The notes under the pieces are model-generated. The model saw only the letters and a list, made by a program, of their open reading frames with translations. It was not told the origin of the DNA and made no database searches. Below are positions 60,671 through 64,000 of a DNA stretch of 64,000 bases, in pieces; position 1 is the stretch's first letter; the number at the start of each line of letters is the position of its first letter. The DNA is from Burkholderia sp. MS389. Its GTDB lineage: Bacteria; Pseudomonadota; Gammaproteobacteria; Burkholderiales; Burkholderiaceae. Both the position numbers and the translations under genes were made by a program. Location of the stretch: positions 2,108,001-2,172,000 of the forward strand of contig NZ_CP045995.1 of the NCBI RefSeq assembly GCF_016899425.1. The letters are read 5' to 3'.

Positions 60671-62383
60671 ATGATGCTGAAGAACCCCGCGACGAAATAC
60701 CGACCGTTCACGCCCGTCAACCTGCCCGACCGCACGTGGCCGTCGCGCACGATCACGCAGGCGCCGATCTGGATGAGCACCGACCTGCGCGACGGCAACC
60801 AGGCGCTGTTCGAACCGATGGACGCCGCGCGCAAGATGCGGATGTTCAAGACGCTGGTCGCGATCGGCTTCAAGGAGATCGAGGTCGCATTCCCGTCCGC
60901 GTCCGAAACCGATTTCAACTTCGTCCGCGAGCTGATCGAGGGCGGTCACATTCCCGACGACGTGACGATCGAAGTGCTGACGCAGGCGCGCGACGACCTG
61001 ATCGAGCGCACCTTCGCATCGCTGCGCGGTGCGAAGCGCGCAATCGTGCACCTGTACAACGCGACCGCGCCGGAATTCCGCAAGATCGTGTTCGGCCTCG
61101 ATCGCGATGGCGTGAAGCAGCTCGCGGTGAACGCGGCGCGCACGATCAAGCGCTGCGCCGATGCGGCGACCGACACGCAATTCACGCTGCAGTACAGCCC
61201 GGAAACGTTCACGGCGACCGAACTCGATTTCGCGAAGGAAGTCTGCGATGCGGTGTTCGACGTATGGCAGCCGACGCCCGAGCGCAAGTCGATCGTGAAC
61301 CTGCCGGCCACGGTGGAAATCGGCACGCCGAATTACTATGCGGACCAGATCGAATGGATGCACCGGAATCTCGCGCGCCGCGATTCGCTGATCCTGTCGG
61401 TCCACCCGCACAACGACCGCGGCACCGCGGTCGCGGCGGCCGAGCTCGCGGTGATGGCGGGCGCCGACCGGATCGAGGGCTGCCTGTTCGGCAACGGCGA
61501 ACGCACGGGCAACGTCGACCTCGTGACGCTCGCGCTGAACCTGTACACGCAGGGCGTCGATCCGGGCCTCGATTTCTCGCGGATCAACGAAATCGCGCGT
61601 ACGTCCGAGGAATGCACGCAGTTGCCGATTCACCCGCGCCATCCGTATGTCGGCGATCTCGTGTTCACTGCGTTCTCCGGTTCGCACCAGGACGCGATCA
61701 AGAAGGGCTTCGCGGTTCAGCGCGCCGACGCCGTATGGGAAATGCCGTACCTGCCGATCGATCCGAGCGATCTCGGCCGCACGTACGATTCGATCATTCG
61801 CGTGAACAGCCAGTCGGGCAAGGGCGGTATCGCGTACCTGCTTGAACAGGGCTACGGCGTCGCGCTGCCGCGCCGCATGCAGGTCGATTTCAGCGCGGCC
61901 GTGCAGCGCCTGACCGACGACAGCGGGCACGAAGTGACGAGCGCGCAGATCTGGTCGCTGTTCCAGCAGGAATACGTCGAAAGCGATACGCCGCTGCGCT
62001 ATGTCGGCCATGAGCTGATCGAGCGCGACGGCCGCGAGACGATCGTGCTGACCGCGGACGTGCACGGCGAGCGCCGCGTGCTGCGCGGCGAGGGCAACGG
62101 CCCGCTCGACGCGCTGATGCATGCGCTGCACACGCCGCTGCGGATCCAGCATTACGAGGAGCGCGCGCTGTCGCAGGGCGCCGATGCGAAGGCGATCGCG
62201 ATCGCCGAGCTGGCCGGCACGGGTGTGCGCGGCAGTGCGTTCGGTGTCGGCGTCGATGCGAACCTGACGACCGCGTCGATTCGTGCGGTGATCAGCGGCG
62301 TGAACCGCGCGTATGCGCGTGCGGATCAGGTTGCGCAGGCAACGTTCTTTGACGCGGAGCGCGCGGTGACGGCCGTGGCGTAA
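60671..62383 (+). CDS. leuA: 2-isopropylmalate synthase
   Basis: 570 residues from tandem ATG codons at 60671, with GAGGA eight bases ahead. This length is that of the long LeuA form. It condenses acetyl-CoA and 2-ketoisovalerate, the first committed step of leucine synthesis. The catalytic barrel shows STDLRDGNQAL (metal and substrate site), EIEVAFPSASETDF, and the metal-binding HPHNDRGTAVA. The C-terminal 130 residues form the regulatory domain that confers leucine inhibition. The gene is alone and is preceded by the leader peptide and attenuator. Mobility signs are absent. Confidence 0.95.
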   Translation: MMLKNPATKYRPFTPVNLPDRTWPSRTITQAPIWMSTDLRDGNQALFEPMDAARKMRMFKTLVAIGFKEIEVAFPSASETDFNFVRELIEGGHIPDDVTIEVLTQARDDLIERTFASLRGAKRAIVHLYNATAPEFRKIVFGLDRDGVKQLAVNAARTIKRCADAATDTQFTLQYSPETFTATELDFAKEVCDAVFDVWQPTPERKSIVNLPATVEIGTPNYYADQIEWMHRNLARRDSLILSVHPHNDRGTAVAAAELAVMAGADRIEGCLFGNGERTGNVDLVTLALNLYTQGVDPGLDFSRINEIARTSEECTQLPIHPRHPYVGDLVFTAFSGSHQDAIKKGFAVQRADAVWEMPYLPIDPSDLGRTYDSIIRVNSQSGKGGIAYLLEQGYGVALPRRMQVDFSAAVQRLTDDSGHEVTSAQIWSLFQQEYVESDTPLRYVGHELIERDGRETIVLTADVHGERRVLRGEGNGPLDALMHALHTPLRIQHYEERALSQGADAKAIAIAELAGTGVRGSAFGVGVDANLTTASIRAVISGVNRAYARADQVAQATFFDAERAVTAVA

Positions 62384-62396
62384 CTGCGGCAGGGGC

Positions 62397-62424
62397 GGTC
62401 GCGCCGGAATTCTCCGGTGCGGCC
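62397..62424 (+). terminator. Hairpin after leuA
   Basis: GGTCGCGCCGG (62397-62407) pairs fully with CCGGTGCGGCC (62414-62424; two wobble pairs), loop AATTCT. It begins 14 bases after the leuA stop and lacks a U-tract. Confidence 0.45.
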
Positions 62425-62454
62425 GCGTCGCCGACAGGGCGCTGCATGGCCCGC

Positions 62455-62553
62455 CGAGTGCCGCCTGTAGCGCCTGCTTCATGAAGTCCACCCAAGCGCG
62501 CGTTTTCGCATCGAGATGCCGGCGCGGCGGGTACACCAGCCGGGGTAGGCCGC
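62455..62553 (-). pseudogene. C-terminal fragment of a LysR-family gene
   Basis: Minus-strand translation gives GLPRLVYPPRRHLDAK followed by TRAWVDFMKQALQAA, the standard C-terminal end of LysR effector domains. Neither the HTH part nor a start exists upstream, and the frame runs on without a stop. It is a remnant of a regulator that once adjoined leuA. Its right edge merges with a terminator hairpin. Confidence 0.7.
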
Positions 62554-62585
62554 TGCCGTTTGTGACGGCAGCAGTTTTTCTTTTT
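62552..62585 (+). terminator. Perfect rho-independent terminator
   Basis: GCTGCCGT and ACGGCAGC form an eight-base stem with a five-base loop, followed by AG and TTTTTCTTTTT. It is oriented rightward, 170 bases after the leuA stop, and could terminate leuA transcription. Confidence 0.8.
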
Positions 62586-62675
62586 GTGTCGAGCGTGTGC
62601 AGCAGTTATCGTTCGAACTTCACTTACCTGGCTCAGAGGGCATCGCCAATGGGCCATTGAAGGAGGAAGCCAACG

Positions 62676-62876
62676 ATGACCAAGGCTCGCGGTACAAGCG
62701 TTTACGAGGATCGGTACGTGCCGGTGCGGCACACCGCGGCGGACACTGCACGCCTGCTCGCGGATTCGGCCGTCAAGGCTGCGTACGATCAGTTGGAGGA
62801 AGAATTCGCCGCGCTCCGTGCGCTGCTTTCGCAGAATCAGCCTGGTCCGATTGGCTGTAACAATCCGCCACGTTAA
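62676..62876 (+). CDS. Small protein resembling a truncated HigA-type antitoxin
   Basis: 66 residues from ATG 62676, AGGAGG nine bases ahead. The segment VKAAYDQLEEEFAALRALL (about 33-51) resembles the helix preceding the HTH in XRE/HigA antitoxins, but the HTH itself is missing: the last 15 residues are SQNQPGPIGCNNPPR. It may be a decayed antitoxin or an independent small protein. No toxin gene adjoins it. Confidence 0.5.
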   Translation: MTKARGTSVYEDRYVPVRHTAADTARLLADSAVKAAYDQLEEEFAALRALLSQNQPGPIGCNNPPR

Positions 62877-63038
62877 ATTGATCGGGTGTGGCGGCGCCGG
62901 AGCCGCTTCGGCGGCGGCCGTTGGGCCCGGCTGTAGTCATGCTATGTAATTCGATAGTACTTACTCCTGACGCTGCCTCATGCGAGCGCTGATGCGCTTC
63001 CGGCTGCAACACACTTCTTTAAGCCGTGCTCCGGCCCG

Positions 63039-63359
63039 TCAGACCGAAACCGTGATGCCCGCCGGCCCAGATCCCGCCGCCGGCCGCACCACGATCTCCA
63101 CATGCTGGCCGAACGACGCCAGCGTCAGCATCAGTTGGTCCAGCGTCACGTTCCGGAGCCGCTCGCGCTGTTCGGGGGTGACGACCGGCCGGGCCATTTC
63201 GGAGAGCGCTGCAGCCTCTTCTTCGGTCAGGCCGCGCGACACCATCAGCGCATTGAGCTTCAGTACGAGGACGGACTTGGCCGTCAGTTCACCGACGTCG
63301 TAGTAGTCGAAATCGTCCGGCACCTTGTCGGTGCGTTGATTCGATGCGTCGTAGTTCAT
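63039..63359 (-). CDS. HTH (XRE/COG5606-like) protein
   Basis: 106 residues. ELTAKSVLVLKLNALMVSRGLTEEEAAALSEM corresponds to the first helices of HigA-type XRE proteins, and VTLDQLMLTLASFGQHVEIVVRPA to their C-terminal part; the middle is rewritten (ARPVVTPEQRERLRN). Its ATG overlaps the SymE stop as TAATG, so translation is coupled. It probably acts as antitoxin or autoregulator in the pair. Exact DNA-binding ability is uncertain. Confidence 0.7.
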   Translation of the reverse strand: MNYDASNQRTDKVPDDFDYYDVGELTAKSVLVLKLNALMVSRGLTEEEAAALSEMARPVVTPEQRERLRNVTLDQLMLTLASFGQHVEIVVRPAAGSGPAGITVSV

Positions 63360-63694
63360 TACGCTTCCTCCGTCATCATCGAAAGGCGCCGCTGCTGCCC
63401 GGTTCCGCGATCGATATCGGGGAGTCCCGCGCTCTCGACCGAAGCGCAATCCGCGTCGTCCATCGGCGTGATCACCAGCCGCTTGTGCGACACCTCGATT
63501 CGCAGGCGCTGCTCGGGATCGAAGCCTGCTGCCTCGATCCACCGGCCGGACAGCTTCATCCACACACACATGACAGGCGGCGCCATGTCGGTGAGCCGGA
63601 TGTGCGGCACGATGCGGCCAGATTGAAGAGACGAGCGAGGGGAGACAAAACAATCGCGGAAATACGTCGGTGCGTTATGATTCGCGCCAGCCAT
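63359..63694 (-). CDS. SymE-family toxin-like protein
   Basis: 111 residues from ATG 63694 with AGGAGA six bases ahead (a longer frame starts at 63751). The SymE fold core is PHIRLTDMAPPVM and LSGRWIEAAGFDPEQRLRIEVSHKRLVITP (about 35-83). SymE in E. coli is an SOS-induced protein that reduces translation and whose mRNA is held down by the antisense RNA SymR. Here a structured leader precedes it and an HTH gene overlaps its stop. A C-terminal tail RLSMMTEEA is extra. Confidence 0.75.
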   Translation of the reverse strand: MAGANHNAPTYFRDCFVSPRSSLQSGRIVPHIRLTDMAPPVMCVWMKLSGRWIEAAGFDPEQRLRIEVSHKRLVITPMDDADCASVESAGLPDIDRGTGQQRRLSMMTEEA

Positions 63695-63730
63695 GGTTAA
63701 CTCTCCTGTGTGGAGTTGGTTATGGTCAGC

Positions 63731-63790
63731 GGCCTGCAGGTGCTGTTTCACCTACGGGCCGCGCTCGTTTACGCAGCGAGTTTCGAGCGC
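63731..63790 (-). promoter_or_regulatory. Structured leader of the SymE gene
   Basis: Two hairpins lie 37-96 bases upstream of the SymE start: GGCC/GGCC with AGGTG/CACCT inside (63731-63760), and GCGCTCG/CGAGCGC (63761-63790). They would fold in the toxin mRNA leader. An antisense promoter was not identified. Bases 63791-64000 show no supported gene. Confidence 0.4.
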
Positions 63791-64000
63791 CATTCCATTA
63801 CATGCATCGCATGCCGAAGCAGCCCGAGACGCTTCGCGAAAACGTGCAACCACTGTAGCGGAGAACATCCGGCGTCAGGCACCGGTCATGTACGAATTCA
63901 TCGGCATTGGCCATTTGGCCGATGCTTCGAATGCTTGCTGCACAACGATTCCGCGACATTCGCATTGGCTGGACGCATCGCCACGTCATGGACGATGTGT

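Noticed and set aside
60641..62536. 631-codon frame opposite leuA
   Set aside because: Shadow of leuA; only its first about 30 codons resemble a LysR C-terminus and are reported as a pseudogene fragment.
63798..63989. 63-codon leftward ORF at the window end
   Set aside because: No ribosome site or motif; probably chance in the SymE upstream region.

Overview
The window reads as a secondary replicon of a Burkholderia, most likely a Burkholderia cepacia complex member. The reasons are very GC-rich coding sequence with G/C-ending codons, short intergenic regions and, most tellingly, three consecutive genes for calcium-dependent PA-IIL-type lectins. Their lengths (129, 273 and 244 residues) and architectures match the BC2L-A, BC2L-C and BC2L-B lectins of that group. 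No rRNA, complete tRNA, insertion sequence, CRISPR array or replication origin was seen.

Layout. 1-6300: a LuxR-type regulator divergent from a large lipoprotein, then a polysaccharide-deacetylase/glycosyltransferase pair. 6300-14340: a dicarboxylate-type symporter, a secreted beta-propeller protein, a periplasmic PpiC isomerase, a GNAT enzyme, an unknown protein, a barstar-like inhibitor and a MerR regulator fused to a P-loop NTPase domain. 14422-22124: a complete polyol catabolic operon (binding protein, two permeases, sorbitol/xylitol-type dehydrogenase, ABC ATPase, AraC regulator, xylulokinase), followed by a two-component system at 22314-24133. 24866-30422: histidine phosphatase, APH-type kinase, two SDRs, acyl-CoA dehydrogenase and LysR, resembling a hydroxyacyl-CoA phosphorylation/elimination route. 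30474-34551: J-domain protein, DNA polymerase II and a small protein.

34600-47250: KdgT permease next to a tRNA-Leu-like 3' fragment, an EAL phosphodiesterase with an upstream terminator-bearing RNA candidate, several small envelope proteins, an inositol-phosphatase-like lipoprotein, an HAD-fold protein without catalytic residues, NDH-2 with a divergent LysR regulator, and an AraC plus NmrA pair. 47269-57376: BenE transporter, fatty-acid desaturase, PhnD-like protein, DbpA helicase with a coupled zinc-ribbon protein, malate:quinone oxidoreductase, MscS channel and M23 peptidase. 57467-59711: the lectin operon. 60296-62383: leuA behind an unannotated leucine-rich leader peptide and attenuator. 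62400-64000: gene debris and small addiction-module-like genes (a LysR fragment, a truncated antitoxin-like protein, and a SymE/HTH pair overlapping as TAATG).

The strongest previously unannotated elements are the leuA leader/attenuator, the RNA/terminator upstream of the EAL gene, a duplicated operator-like motif tying the LysR/ndh promoter to the degenerate HAD gene, the MerR-NTPase fusion followed by a barstar gene, and the SymE-HTH overlap. All functional calls rest on reading motifs by eye; no database search was run.
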